The notes: generated by a model from the sequence alone, not told the origin. A DNA stretch of 64,000 nt from Nitrospirota bacterium (GCA_029261155.1 JAJDBW010000024.1:1-64000), one strand, 5' to 3'. Positions 27,141 through 35,085 are shown, numbered from the stretch's first letter. Numbers and translations are program-made.

Positions 27141-28502
27141 TTAGTTGGACTTTTCATATTTCTTAGCCAGAATAAAGCGAATCAGTCCTTCACCAGTCCG
27201 CAGTAGAGCTATAAGACTCTCTTCATGTTTTTGATTTTGATGTGTGTATTTGTTAAGTTGATTGTAAGAACTGAAGACGGCTTGGACAACAGCTTCGATG
27301 AATTCAGTATCGCTTTTGCTCGTCTCCAATACTATCCTGACGCGAGCTTTTATTTGAGGACCTTGGCGCTGGCCCTCAGGTAAGTGAATATCTGGCACCA
27401 ATAGTTGCAACAGTTGCCTTATTAATTCTCGTTGTGAAGTTGCGGCTTGACGTAAACGATCTGGGCTACCTATTTGTAATACAGACCAAGAACCTCGACG
27501 CATATCGACAAAATCTGGACTATGTTCACAGAGCAACGTGTCTAGGGCTTGATCGCCTACTTCCTCATGCCCTTGATCAGGTAGTGGAGGTATATCGGCT
27601 TCCGTTTCGGCTTCAACAAGATCCCGTAAAGAGTCAGAATAATAATTTACCGTTGCAGCCGGTAATATTATTTCCTCAGCTAATGAAAGTGAAATTGTTG
27701 GTACATTTGGAATTTCAATTTTCTCCAAATAATCGCGAAATAGATGCCCAAAAGATTGGTTTACATTTATAAGATGAGTTGATATCCACGAGAAATCGAT
27801 AGAGCTTTGTACTTGAGTAGCAACCTTGGCCATTTCGGCTTGGTGAATGGTTAAAATATTATCAATGGCACCTGTTAAATATAGATTATTTTGTTTTACA
27901 ATCTTATCGATACCAGCCAGATACGTTTGAGCTGTGAGATTACCCAACAAAATACTATTCCTCTCTTGTGCCTCAATTAATGGTCTCACGACCTCTCCAA
28001 ATATCTTCTTTGTATCGAATCTCGTAAGAATATCGTCAACAGTTGGAATTATCTTATTAATGGCATTTGCTGTAATAGGTGCTAATGCAGCATCGTTAAG
28101 TAATTTCATAGTCTTTGGTGCCAGCATATTCTTACTAATTATTTTTATTGAATCATTCAATGGTATTAGCCTATCAAAGTTCTTTGTTATATTCGCCAAG
28201 ACATCCATACGACCAAATATCTCGTTGGTGCGCATGGATATACTTTTTATTTTTTTGCTGGTTTCAAAAAGTGAGATCCTTGCTGCTGCTGACTCATCTT
28301 TACCGTCTTTGGTAAGTTGCCACCCTTTTCGATCTCGGGACACCATCCCTTGGTCTCTGAGAAGGCGCAGTGAACGACTTATAGATGGGCGTTGTGCACC
28401 CATCCGTTCAGCAAGGTCAGTGACTGTCTTAGCTGGTTTTTCTTCTAACTGCATTAATATTTCTGCTTGGCGTAGCGAACGCCTATATTGTTTTTCTTTC
28501 AT
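27141..28502 (-). CDS. Winged-helix protein with unknown C-terminal effector-like domain
   Basis: This 453-residue protein is not clearly named. Residues 1-70 form a MarR-like winged helix (AKTVTDLAERMGAQRPSISR, then LLRDQGMVSRDRKGWQLT). Residues about 80-290 are helical and may be coiled coil. The C-terminal 160 residues include SVLQIGSPDRLRQAATSQRE and LIRQLLQLLVPD and end YTHQNQKHEESLIALLRTGE. To my recollection this resembles domains described as predicted pPIWI-associated nucleases, but that is uncertain. The gene is clearly richer in A and T than its neighbours. It has its own promoter and a perfect palindrome at the start site, and it lies between two palindromic repeats, all suggesting recent transfer. 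Confidence 0.6.
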   Translation of the reverse strand: MKEKQYRRSLRQAEILMQLEEKPAKTVTDLAERMGAQRPSISRSLRLLRDQGMVSRDRKGWQLTKDGKDESAAARISLFETSKKIKSISMRTNEIFGRMDVLANITKNFDRLIPLNDSIKIISKNMLAPKTMKLLNDAALAPITANAINKIIPTVDDILTRFDTKKIFGEVVRPLIEAQERNSILLGNLTAQTYLAGIDKIVKQNNLYLTGAIDNILTIHQAEMAKVATQVQSSIDFSWISTHLINVNQSFGHLFRDYLEKIEIPNVPTISLSLAEEIILPAATVNYYSDSLRDLVEAETEADIPPLPDQGHEEVGDQALDTLLCEHSPDFVDMRRGSWSVLQIGSPDRLRQAATSQRELIRQLLQLLVPDIHLPEGQRQGPQIKARVRIVLETSKSDTEFIEAVVQAVFSSYNQLNKYTHQNQKHEESLIALLRTGEGLIRFILAKKYEKSN

Positions 28503-28510
28503 GGCTCACT

Positions 28511-28534
28511 CGTAACAATAGAATTATTGTTACG
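28511..28534. promoter_or_regulatory. Palindromic operator of the winged-helix gene
   Basis: CGTAACAATA-N4-TATTGTTACG is a perfect 10-base inverted repeat. It sits between the -10 element and the ATG, eight bases before the start. The position, over the transcription start, fits autorepression by the winged-helix product. Confidence 0.7.
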
Positions 28535-28536
28535 AT

Positions 28537-28565
28537 AATCTAGCCGATTCATGACCATTTGTCAA
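28537..28565 (-). promoter_or_regulatory. Promoter of the winged-helix gene
   Basis: On the minus strand TTGACA, a 17-base spacer and TAGATT stand about 35 bases before the ATG. The palindromic operator begins two bases downstream of the -10 element. Confidence 0.75.
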
Positions 28566-28634
28566 GATATAAGGTGATTTTTTACATACCTGAATACATA
28601 GCATAATTCGAAAAAATCAGGGGTATAAACTTTC

Positions 28635-28694
28635 AGGGCCAGGTCTACAAATTTGACTATAGAACTCTAATACGTAACTTGTAGACCTGGCCCT
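28635..28694. repeat. REP-like palindromic repeat, copy B
   Basis: AGGGCCAGGTCTACAA and TTGTAGACCTGGCCCT form a perfect 16-base inverted repeat around a 28-base centre containing GAACTCTAATAC. It aligns with copy A in the same orientation. Palindromes of this kind are typical of REP elements mobilised by REP-associated (Y1) transposases, though none is encoded in the window. Confidence 0.78.
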
Positions 28695-28725
28695 TAAGCT
28701 TTGTTCGGTCACTTTATATTCGGCT

Positions 28726-29172
28726 TCAGTCTTCCCCCAATGCCTCCAAATCCGCCAAATCTTTCTTTCTTCCGGTGGCTTTTTTGTTCGCGATAAAAGC
28801 GTTTAGTCCAATAAAATAAACGGGCACATCCCCAAACATCCCCTTCATTTTGTGGAGATGGGCTTCTTCCCATGTAACGCCGGTGAGCGAAGTGATCAGG
28901 TCCACGCGGACAGGCGGAACACCCAGTTGAACGATCTTGTCGGGGGAAGCAAAATCTTCTGCTTGAAGCCCAAGATCTCCAAAGCCAAATTCGCGAAGCG
29001 CCTCGACCACTTGCATGGCATTTTCGATGTCGGGACTCACGAGAATATCCAAGTCGCCCGTAAAACGCGGCGCGCCGTGGAAGGCCAATGCATAACCGCC
29101 GACGATCAAATAATCAACGTGGTGTGCGTTGAATAACGCGAGCAATTCTTTGAAGTCGCGCTGAATCTCCAT
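28726..29172 (-). CDS. DUF6036-type nucleotidyltransferase
   Basis: The nucleotidyltransferase fold core YLIVGGYALAFHGAPRFTGDLDILV includes the GG and D-x-D metal-binding residues. KATGRKKDLADLEAL ends the protein, as in AbiEii/DUF6036 families that act as toxin-like or resistance proteins. I start at the ATG at 29172 (MEIQRDFKELLALFN), giving 148 residues. It overlaps the 62-residue gene upstream by 59 bases. Together they look like a two-gene toxin-antitoxin-type module, but the activity is unproven. Confidence 0.78.
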   Translation of the reverse strand: MEIQRDFKELLALFNAHHVDYLIVGGYALAFHGAPRFTGDLDILVSPDIENAMQVVEALREFGFGDLGLQAEDFASPDKIVQLGVPPVRVDLITSLTGVTWEEAHLHKMKGMFGDVPVYFIGLNAFIANKKATGRKKDLADLEALGED

Positions 29173-29302
29173 AATATTGCCTTCTGAGGTCTTCGACCGC
29201 TTCGATGCGTTTTTCGACACTTTGACTGCGCCAATAGTCCAAATCTTCTTGAATCGTATTTTTATCCTTTAAAGCATGCCGCGCAATCACTTTTTTGATC
29301 AT
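29114..29302 (-). CDS. Small partner protein of the nucleotidyltransferase
   Basis: This 62-residue protein includes LDYWRSQSVEKRIEAVEDLRRQYYG and ARLQRIARVIQR. The pattern 'YWRSQSxExRIxAVExLRRQYYG' is common in small proteins encoded just ahead of AbiEii/DUF6036-like nucleotidyltransferases. It has an AAGGGAGAG ribosome site. Its 3' end overlaps the next gene, so the two are coupled. It is the likely antitoxin-like member, by context only. Confidence 0.72.
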   Translation of the reverse strand: MIKKVIARHALKDKNTIQEDLDYWRSQSVEKRIEAVEDLRRQYYGDSARLQRIARVIQRTPR

Positions 29303-29448
29303 CGGTGCTTCTCTCCCTTATTGTTGCTCATTAAATAAGGATTCCGTTTCCGGATAGTACCTAATTAATCCGCGAGATAGCAATCTTCTCACAGTAGATT
29401 GGAAAGGGCTCAAAAATCTGAGCGGGCCCGAAGCCTATGCACCCTTCG

Positions 29449-29608
29449 CTTCAACAGTTCATCCAACGTAATCGAACACCCTTTTAACTCTGCATCAGAC
29501 GCCCGCCCGAGAAAATCAAATTTATCTCCGACCTGCCTTCCCAAATCCTCCGTTAAAATCGCGGCGGCGTATCGCAGTTCGCCAGATCAAAATGCCCGTG
29601 GATGCCGC
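29449..29608 (-). pseudogene. Fragment of the 3' end of the LuxE-like gene
   Basis: About 160 bases align with 30392-30560, the C-terminal coding part of the LuxE-like gene (SITLDELLKR and preceding residues), with scattered changes and indels. It lies just beyond the antitoxin at 29628. The toxin-antitoxin pair is therefore bounded by two copies of this segment in the same orientation. The 29303-29448 stretch before it holds nothing I recognise. Confidence 0.82.
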
Positions 29609-29627
29609 CAATGTTCTCCATATCTCC

Positions 29628-29969
29628 TCAACGGCTTTGTCGGGCCGTAGTAGTTTTGATCTGAACCGCTACGGCGTGGAATTTTAAACCGAGCGCGTTT
29701 AATACTTTCAGGATGGTATCGAAACCTGGGCTCCGTTCCCCGGAAAGTGCTTTGTAAAGACTTTCGCGAGACAAGCCGGCATCTCGCGCGACTTGAGACA
29801 TTCCCTTGGCCCGCGCGATATCGCCCAAAGTTTTTGCAATAAAGGCCGCATCGCCATCCGCTTCTTCTAGGCAGGCTTCAAGGTAAGCAGCCATTTCCTC
29901 TGGGCTGCGAAGATGTTCAGCGACATCGTATTTTGTCGTCTTGGTTTTAGGCATGGTTTTAGCCATCAT
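29628..29969 (-). CDS. Addiction-module antidote, HTH type
   Basis: This 113-residue antitoxin contains EMAAYLEACLEEADGDAAFIAKTLGDIARAKGMSQVARDAGL and SRESLYKALSGERSPGFDTILKVLNALGLKF, the signature of the 'putative addiction module antidote protein' family. The helix-turn-helix should bind the palindrome in the promoter upstream of the toxin. It follows the toxin by six bases. Confidence 0.9.
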   Translation of the reverse strand: MMAKTMPKTKTTKYDVAEHLRSPEEMAAYLEACLEEADGDAAFIAKTLGDIARAKGMSQVARDAGLSRESLYKALSGERSPGFDTILKVLNALGLKFHAVAVQIKTTTARQSR

Positions 29970-29975
29970 TCACTC

Positions 29976-30266
29976 CTATAGATTTCGTGCGAGACTTGAG
30001 GCGGATTTAATATCCTTGGCTTGGGTCCGTTTGTCGCCACCCGCCAACAAAATAATAATCTGACGTCCTACCTTTTTGTAATACACCCGATAACCGGGTC
30101 CATAATCGATGCGCAACTCCGAAATGCCTTCACCAAGGGCTTTCACATCCCCAGGATTTCCAGATGCCAATCGTTCAATCCGGACAAGAATGCGAGCGCG
30201 TGCACGTCGGTCATGTAATCCATCAAGCCAGTGAGTAAAAACATCCGTTTTGCGAATTTCAAGCAT
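29976..30266 (-). CDS. RelE/ParE-type addiction-module killer protein
   Basis: This 96-residue toxin contains FTHWLDGLHDRRARARILVRIERLASGNPGD and GISELRIDYGPGYRVYYKKVGRQIIILLAGGDKRTQ, typical of the HigB-like 'addiction module killer' family that inhibits translation or gyrase. There is no ribosome site before its ATG. The -10 element ends seven bases upstream, so the message is probably leaderless. Confidence 0.92.
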   Translation of the reverse strand: MLEIRKTDVFTHWLDGLHDRRARARILVRIERLASGNPGDVKALGEGISELRIDYGPGYRVYYKKVGRQIIILLAGGDKRTQAKDIKSASSLARNL

Positions 30267-30272
30267 AGCTAT

Positions 30273-30301
30273 AGTGTAGCCTTGTGGCTACGCCATGTCA
30301 A
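30273..30301 (-). promoter_or_regulatory. Promoter and operator of the second toxin-antitoxin pair
   Basis: On the minus strand TTGACA, a 17-base spacer and TACACT precede the toxin ATG. Within the spacer GTAGCC-TTGT-GGCTAC (30277-30292) is a perfect inverted repeat, the likely binding site of the HTH antitoxin. Confidence 0.78.
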
Positions 30302-30363
30302 CGAATATTGCGTGGTGGAGGAATGGGAGGAACACCCAGATGAGAATCGATAATCCAGCCGGG

Positions 30364-31446
30364 CTAAGTGGACAGATCTCCACTAATTGAACCGCTTCTT
30401 TTCAACAACTCATCCAGCGTAATCGAACAACCCTTTAACTCCGCATCCGAAGCCCGCCCCAACAAAACAAAATGATCCCCGACCTGCCTCCCCAAATCCT
30501 CCGTTAAAATCGCGGCGGCCGTTTCGCAGTTCGCCAAGTCATAATGGGCGAGGATGCCGAGTTCGCCTTCTTTCACCGGTTTTAAGGTTTCGGGATTAAG
30601 GAAGCGGGTGCGGATTTGCGGCGGGGCGACGTATTGGCGCGGGCTGGTTTCCCCGGCAACGCGGTCGTAGAATTGCGAGGTCATCTCGGCCATGCCGTAT
30701 TCGTTCACGCAATAGGCATCGGGAATGCCAAGCCGGTCCGCAGCCTGCGCGTAAACCCAGCCTTCCGGCACCTCGCGGGCCTTTCCTTTTAAGCCCCCCG
30801 TGTCCATCAAGCGGCTCTCTGCGGGGAGTTGAAGCGCTATCCCTTTTTCTTCGCAAGTGTCGAAAAAATGAACAAAGGAAAAAGTCGTGCCCAAGAGGGC
30901 AACCGGCTCGTCCGCTTCGGCCAAGTCCTTTGCCAAGCGCGCGCTTTCCAAGACGCCATTTTTGATGTAGGTGTCGCTCTTTTCCGATCCAAAAATTTCC
31001 CGGACAATGGACATCATGTACGAGAGGGAGGCATGGGGCGCTTCTTCAGGCGAGGGGCAAAGGATCATCATGCGGATCTGGTCGCGGTCATGGATCATAT
31101 GTCGTTTAAAATGCGTGAGAATCGCGCCGCGCGCCATCCAGTCGTCATATAAAAAGTGGCGGCTCTTTTCGCCTTGGGTGGTTCCGCTGGAATGAAAGGT
31201 CCGCACCGCTTCGGCAATCGGGCGGCAAGAAATCTCCGCCCACTTAAAAGCCGTCACCGGCAAGGCCGGAATCTGCTCCCAGCTTTGAACCGTGTCGGGG
31301 CTTTGCTTGTTGATTTCGCAAAAACGGCGGTAGGGCTCATTATGTTCGTATTGATAGCGGAAGAGCTGAAGGGCTAAGGCATTGAACGTTTGCTCCGGGT
31401 TCTCTCCCAACCGCCCCGCAAGAAAATGAAAAATGTCGTCTTTCAT
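30364..31446 (-). CDS. LuxE-like acyl-protein synthetase
   Basis: This 360-residue member of the LuxE family (PF04443) activates a fatty acid as acyl-AMP and transfers it to a protein thiol. The HSSGTTQGEKSRHFLYD loop and YGMAEMTSQFYD are the adenylation signatures. Such genes occur outside bioluminescence, usually next to a LuxC-type acyl-CoA reductase or polysaccharide genes, but no LuxC is present here. The 3' end has been duplicated as the fragment at 29449-29608. The substrate is unknown. Confidence 0.8.
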   Translation of the reverse strand: MKDDIFHFLAGRLGENPEQTFNALALQLFRYQYEHNEPYRRFCEINKQSPDTVQSWEQIPALPVTAFKWAEISCRPIAEAVRTFHSSGTTQGEKSRHFLYDDWMARGAILTHFKRHMIHDRDQIRMMILCPSPEEAPHASLSYMMSIVREIFGSEKSDTYIKNGVLESARLAKDLAEADEPVALLGTTFSFVHFFDTCEEKGIALQLPAESRLMDTGGLKGKAREVPEGWVYAQAADRLGIPDAYCVNEYGMAEMTSQFYDRVAGETSPRQYVAPPQIRTRFLNPETLKPVKEGELGILAHYDLANCETAAAILTEDLGRQVGDHFVLLGRASDAELKGCSITLDELLKRSGSISGDLST

Positions 31447-31530
31447 TGTTTTATGAGATAGCGCATGACAGACCTACAAGTCAATCGAGCAAAGGCCTGC
31501 CCGCTAATAATTTCCATCTCTTTCTTTGTT

Positions 31531-31628
31531 ATCCCCCACTTAGAAAAAGGGGGGCAAGGGGGGATTTAAACGGGTTTGGATTGGGGAAGGCATAAATCCC
31601 CCTCAATCCCCCTTTGTTAAAGGGGGAG
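31531..31628. repeat. G/C-run inverted-repeat element at the addA 3' end
   Basis: Runs of C and G (CCCCCACTTAGAAAAAGGGG, GGGGGGATTTA, TAAATCCCCC, CCCCCTTTGTTAAAGGGGG) form nested inverted repeats over about 100 bases. This resembles small mobile palindromic elements. The right end supplies the last codons of addA (PPPLTKGD and stop). Confidence 0.65.
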
Positions 31629-34600
31629 GTGTTATGACGCTAACACTTTCCCCCAGCCTTAAAAAAATCAACTCCATGGCGGCCACATCTCTTTTCAGCG
31701 CCCGCCGGAGGGCCTCGGGATAGACTATACATTGGTGACGATATTTTTCGGCGGCCTGGGCCAGATCCGCATGGCTCACTCGGTCCGTCTTGTAGTCGCC
31801 GACATAGAGTGCACCCTCGCTTTCGTAGGCGATGTCGATAACGCCCTCCATCACCTGCCCTTCCCAGGGCATGACAAAAGGAATCTCCCGTCCAAGGATC
31901 TTGGCCCCAGAGAGCCTGCGATAAACCGGGGACTTCAAAAAAGTGTCGAAAATTGCGCCCAGCTCCGAGGCCATTTCCTCTCCTGAAAAACCTTCCATCG
32001 GCGGGACCTGTGCCTTTACAAAACCGGTAAGTATTTCGCCCAGGCCTTCGACCGGTTTCGAAAAATCCCAGCCTTCAAGAAAAAGATGGGCAAGCCGCCC
32101 GATCCACTTCCCTCGCTCGGCGGCCTCTCCGCCAAGCCCGCTCGACGGCGCGGGAGCCGCGGCCTTCATCTCTTTCAAAAGCGCCGGCGCATCCATTCTT
32201 TTCAAAACACTGGGGTTGATAAACAAGCGGCGGCCTTCAATGGCCTCGCAACTTTTTTTCCGAAGCGCCCATTGCGCCGCCCAATCCCCCCAATCCACCT
32301 TGGGCGTATTTTTCTTCTCCGCCGCTTTGCGATGCAGATGATTCATGTCGATGCTCAGGTTTTGTATTTCAATGGTGCCTTTGCCCACAGTGAGACTCTC
32401 TGCCGCCGCGTCGGAAAAAGAGTGCCCCGTCCCTTCCGCCAAAAGAGAGAAAAAGCTTCCCCGCCGAAATCGCCCCGCCCCAAAAAAACTCAGATGTTCG
32501 CGTGCCCGCGTCATGGCGACATAGAGCACGCGCTTTTCTTCTTCTATTTCGCGAAGCCGCTCTTTTTCGGCCAAATAAACCGAGGCCAAATCCGAGACTT
32601 CCCCCACCCGCAGGCCGCTTAAGCCGCTGAACCAATCGTGCCGCGCCAAAACGCGGCCTTGCGGCGGATGATCGCTTCCGGCATGGCTGCCCGCCAAAAC
32701 CACGACGGGAAATTCGAGGCCCTTCGCCTTGTGAATGCTAAAGACCTTCACCGCATCCACGCCCGCTTCCGCCAAGGGCGACTCCGCCGCCTCGCGCCCC
32801 TCGGAAACCGCCTGGGCCAAGGCAGCCGCCACTTCGCGAAAGGTCCCCGTGGCCTCCAGGCCTAACAATTCAGCATCGCGCCGGATTTTTTCGAGATTGG
32901 CCAGGGCCTGTTCCCGATGCGTCGCACTGGCGGCAAGCAAGGCGATGCCCGTTTCGTCGAAGATGCGGGTCACCGCTGCGCCCACCGGAAGGCGGAAGGC
33001 CAAAGCGTGCAGGCGATCAAGCATGCCGTAAAGTGCGCGAAGCGTCGGGGCCAGTTCGGCATCGTCCTTCGCCTTTCGATAATGCAAGCGGCCTTCCCGA
33101 TGCAAACGCAGAATGTCGGTATCGGGCAAGCCCCCCACCGGGGAACGCAAGACCCCGACCAAGGCCATCCGATCGTTCGGGTCGGCGACCGCGCAGAGCA
33201 GGTTGACGGCGTCGCGGACCTCCTGGCTGCGGTAAAAGCGCCGCTCGCCCTCCACCACGTAACGGATGCCCCAGCGCCGAAGCGGTTCGAGATAAAAATG
33301 CACGCCGGTTAAGCGCCGCATCAAAATGGCGACATCGCCCCGCCGCACCCTTCGGGCTGCGCCGTCCCGATCATGGATGATGGCCTTGCCGATGACGGTT
33401 TCACTCAACCAACGGGCCAGGGCCTCGCCTTCGGCGCGTCGGGCTTCTTCGGCCTTCATGGGCTCCGCGCCGCTTCCGGTCCGCCTATCCTCACCTAGGG
33501 TATCGACGAAGCGGCAAACCACGGCCCGGAAAAGATTGGGTCCGGCTTCGGCTTCAAGGGTCTCCACTTTTGCGGCCGAGTGGATGCCGATATAGTCCGG
33601 CTGAAGTCCGTCTTTCGGCAGCATCAATTTTCGAAAGATGCCGTTCACCGGTTCGAGGAGGGCGGTGTGGCTTCTAAAATTCGTCGTCAAGCGGCACTCG
33701 ATGCCGCCCTGATCGAGGATCGTCTGACGGATGGCTTGCGTGGCGGCGATGTCCGCGCGGCGGAAGCCATAGATGGATTGCTTCGGATCGCCCACGACAA
33801 AAAGTTTGCCTGGCGCGAGCCGCACCTCCCGCCAGTTTTTTGCAGACCTGTCGGGTCGCTCGGCGGGCCCTTCGGACAGATAGAGGAGGATCTCGTATTG
33901 CACCGGATCGGTGTCTTGAAACTCGTCGATCAAGATCGCCCGGTAGCGGGCCTTCAAGGCCTCGCGGACGCCAGGGCAATCGCGCAAGAGGTTCCGTGCC
34001 CGGACGAGCAGGCCGTCGAAAGACACCCAAGCCTGTTTCGTTTGAATCTTCCGCAGCCGCCGCACAAAGGGGCCAAGGAGCGCCAGCAGGTTTTCGAGCG
34101 CCGCAGCGTCGATGCGGAGCAGGCCCTGGGCGATGCGGATCAAGCCCTTCGCCGCTTCAATGTCTTCGTCCGTCCAGCCCTTGACCTTGGCCGCCTGCTT
34201 TCCCGAGGCGAGCAGGGCGTATCCTGCCGCGTCTTCGCCCGAAGCCGCGTCCCCCACCTCGCCTGAAGCGAGCACGGATTCAAAGACCGCCTTCGCGGCC
34301 GCGATCATCTTTTCGACATTGCGCGACCTGGTACTCGCTCCATTTCCTAGCGTATCGGGATGCCCTTCCAAAAGCAGGTCGGTCGCGGCGATCAGCCCCC
34401 GCAGCCATTGCGCCACCGTCTTCGGCGGTCGCGCTTCATCGATTTGCTTTTTTAAATCGTCGATGTCCACTGTCTCCGAGGCCAGAGCTCCCGCCGTCTC
34501 CCTGAGCTCGCCCAGCGAAAATTGCCGGAGGGCCGCCTGCCAGCGCGTCTTGTTGGGACTCTGCGCCGAAAGTTCCCCCTCGAGCCAAGCCGACCAGCAC

Positions 34601-35085
34601 TCGTCGAAGAGATGTTCTGCGGCCTGCGCTCCCGTATCGACGCGAAACTGCGGGTCCACCCCGGCCTCGATGGGATAGCGCCGCAAGAGGCTGGTCGCGA
34701 AATGATGGAGGGTGCCGATCTCGGCGCGTTCCAATTGTCGGAGTGCGGCCTCCGCGCGCACATCAATGTCCCGCCGCGACAGGGTGTAGCGATCCATGAG
34801 CACCGCCGCCTTCTCCGGCAGGTCCTCCGCGTGCCGCAGAGCCTCTAAAGCCTCGCCAAGCCGGAGCTTCATTTCATTGGCGGCCTTGTTGGTAAAGGTG
34901 AGGGCGACGATCTCGGTAATCGCAAGCGGTTCCGGTTCGCGCATCAAGAGGTGAATCAATCGATCGACGAGCAAGGTCGTTTTGCCCGTGCCCGCCCCGG
35001 CGGTGACGATCACATTCCGGTCAAAGGTGCACACGGCGCATTCTCGCTCGCTTTGATCCTCCGGCGGCTTGAAGGCGGCACTCAC
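31603..35085 (-). CDS. addA: AddA-type helicase-nuclease
   Basis: It processes double-strand DNA ends for recombination together with AddB. UvrD-type helicase motifs are in order: Walker A GAGTGKTT at 30-37, IDEFQDTDPVQ, DPKQSIYGFRRADI, FSIHKAKGLEFPVVVL and LYVAMTRAREHL. The C-terminal nuclease has EGVIDIAY and YVGDYKTD, an intact PD-(D/E)XK site. The GTG at 35085 overlaps the addB stop (GTGA) and has AAAGGAG before it. The ORF track's extension to 35793 is a shadow of addB. The protein has 1160 residues. A DTLGNGAST insert near residue 250 recurs in the MFS gene. Confidence 0.9.
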   Translation of the reverse strand: MSAAFKPPEDQSERECAVCTFDRNVIVTAGAGTGKTTLLVDRLIHLLMREPEPLAITEIVALTFTNKAANEMKLRLGEALEALRHAEDLPEKAAVLMDRYTLSRRDIDVRAEAALRQLERAEIGTLHHFATSLLRRYPIEAGVDPQFRVDTGAQAAEHLFDECWSAWLEGELSAQSPNKTRWQAALRQFSLGELRETAGALASETVDIDDLKKQIDEARPPKTVAQWLRGLIAATDLLLEGHPDTLGNGASTRSRNVEKMIAAAKAVFESVLASGEVGDAASGEDAAGYALLASGKQAAKVKGWTDEDIEAAKGLIRIAQGLLRIDAAALENLLALLGPFVRRLRKIQTKQAWVSFDGLLVRARNLLRDCPGVREALKARYRAILIDEFQDTDPVQYEILLYLSEGPAERPDRSAKNWREVRLAPGKLFVVGDPKQSIYGFRRADIAATQAIRQTILDQGGIECRLTTNFRSHTALLEPVNGIFRKLMLPKDGLQPDYIGIHSAAKVETLEAEAGPNLFRAVVCRFVDTLGEDRRTGSGAEPMKAEEARRAEGEALARWLSETVIGKAIIHDRDGAARRVRRGDVAILMRRLTGVHFYLEPLRRWGIRYVVEGERRFYRSQEVRDAVNLLCAVADPNDRMALVGVLRSPVGGLPDTDILRLHREGRLHYRKAKDDAELAPTLRALYGMLDRLHALAFRLPVGAAVTRIFDETGIALLAASATHREQALANLEKIRRDAELLGLEATGTFREVAAALAQAVSEGREAAESPLAEAGVDAVKVFSIHKAKGLEFPVVVLAGSHAGSDHPPQGRVLARHDWFSGLSGLRVGEVSDLASVYLAEKERLREIEEEKRVLYVAMTRAREHLSFFGAGRFRRGSFFSLLAEGTGHSFSDAAAESLTVGKGTIEIQNLSIDMNHLHRKAAEKKNTPKVDWGDWAAQWALRKKSCEAIEGRRLFINPSVLKRMDAPALLKEMKAAAPAPSSGLGGEAAERGKWIGRLAHLFLEGWDFSKPVEGLGEILTGFVKAQVPPMEGFSGEEMASELGAIFDTFLKSPVYRRLSGAKILGREIPFVMPWEGQVMEGVIDIAYESEGALYVGDYKTDRVSHADLAQAAEKYRHQCIVYPEALRRALKRDVAAMELIFLRLGESVSVITPPPLTKGD
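34330..34356 (-). repeat. 27-base in-gene repeat, copy 2 (addA)
   Basis: This segment encodes DTLGNGAST inside AddA, between helicase motifs, and differs at three of 27 positions from the copy in the MFS gene at 21652-21678. Both copies are read in the same frame. Confidence 0.45.

Noticed and set aside
22000-31600. Search for a CRISPR array in the accessory region
   Set aside because: Repeats here are isolated pairs with irregular spacing. No regularly spaced direct-repeat array or cas-like gene was seen.
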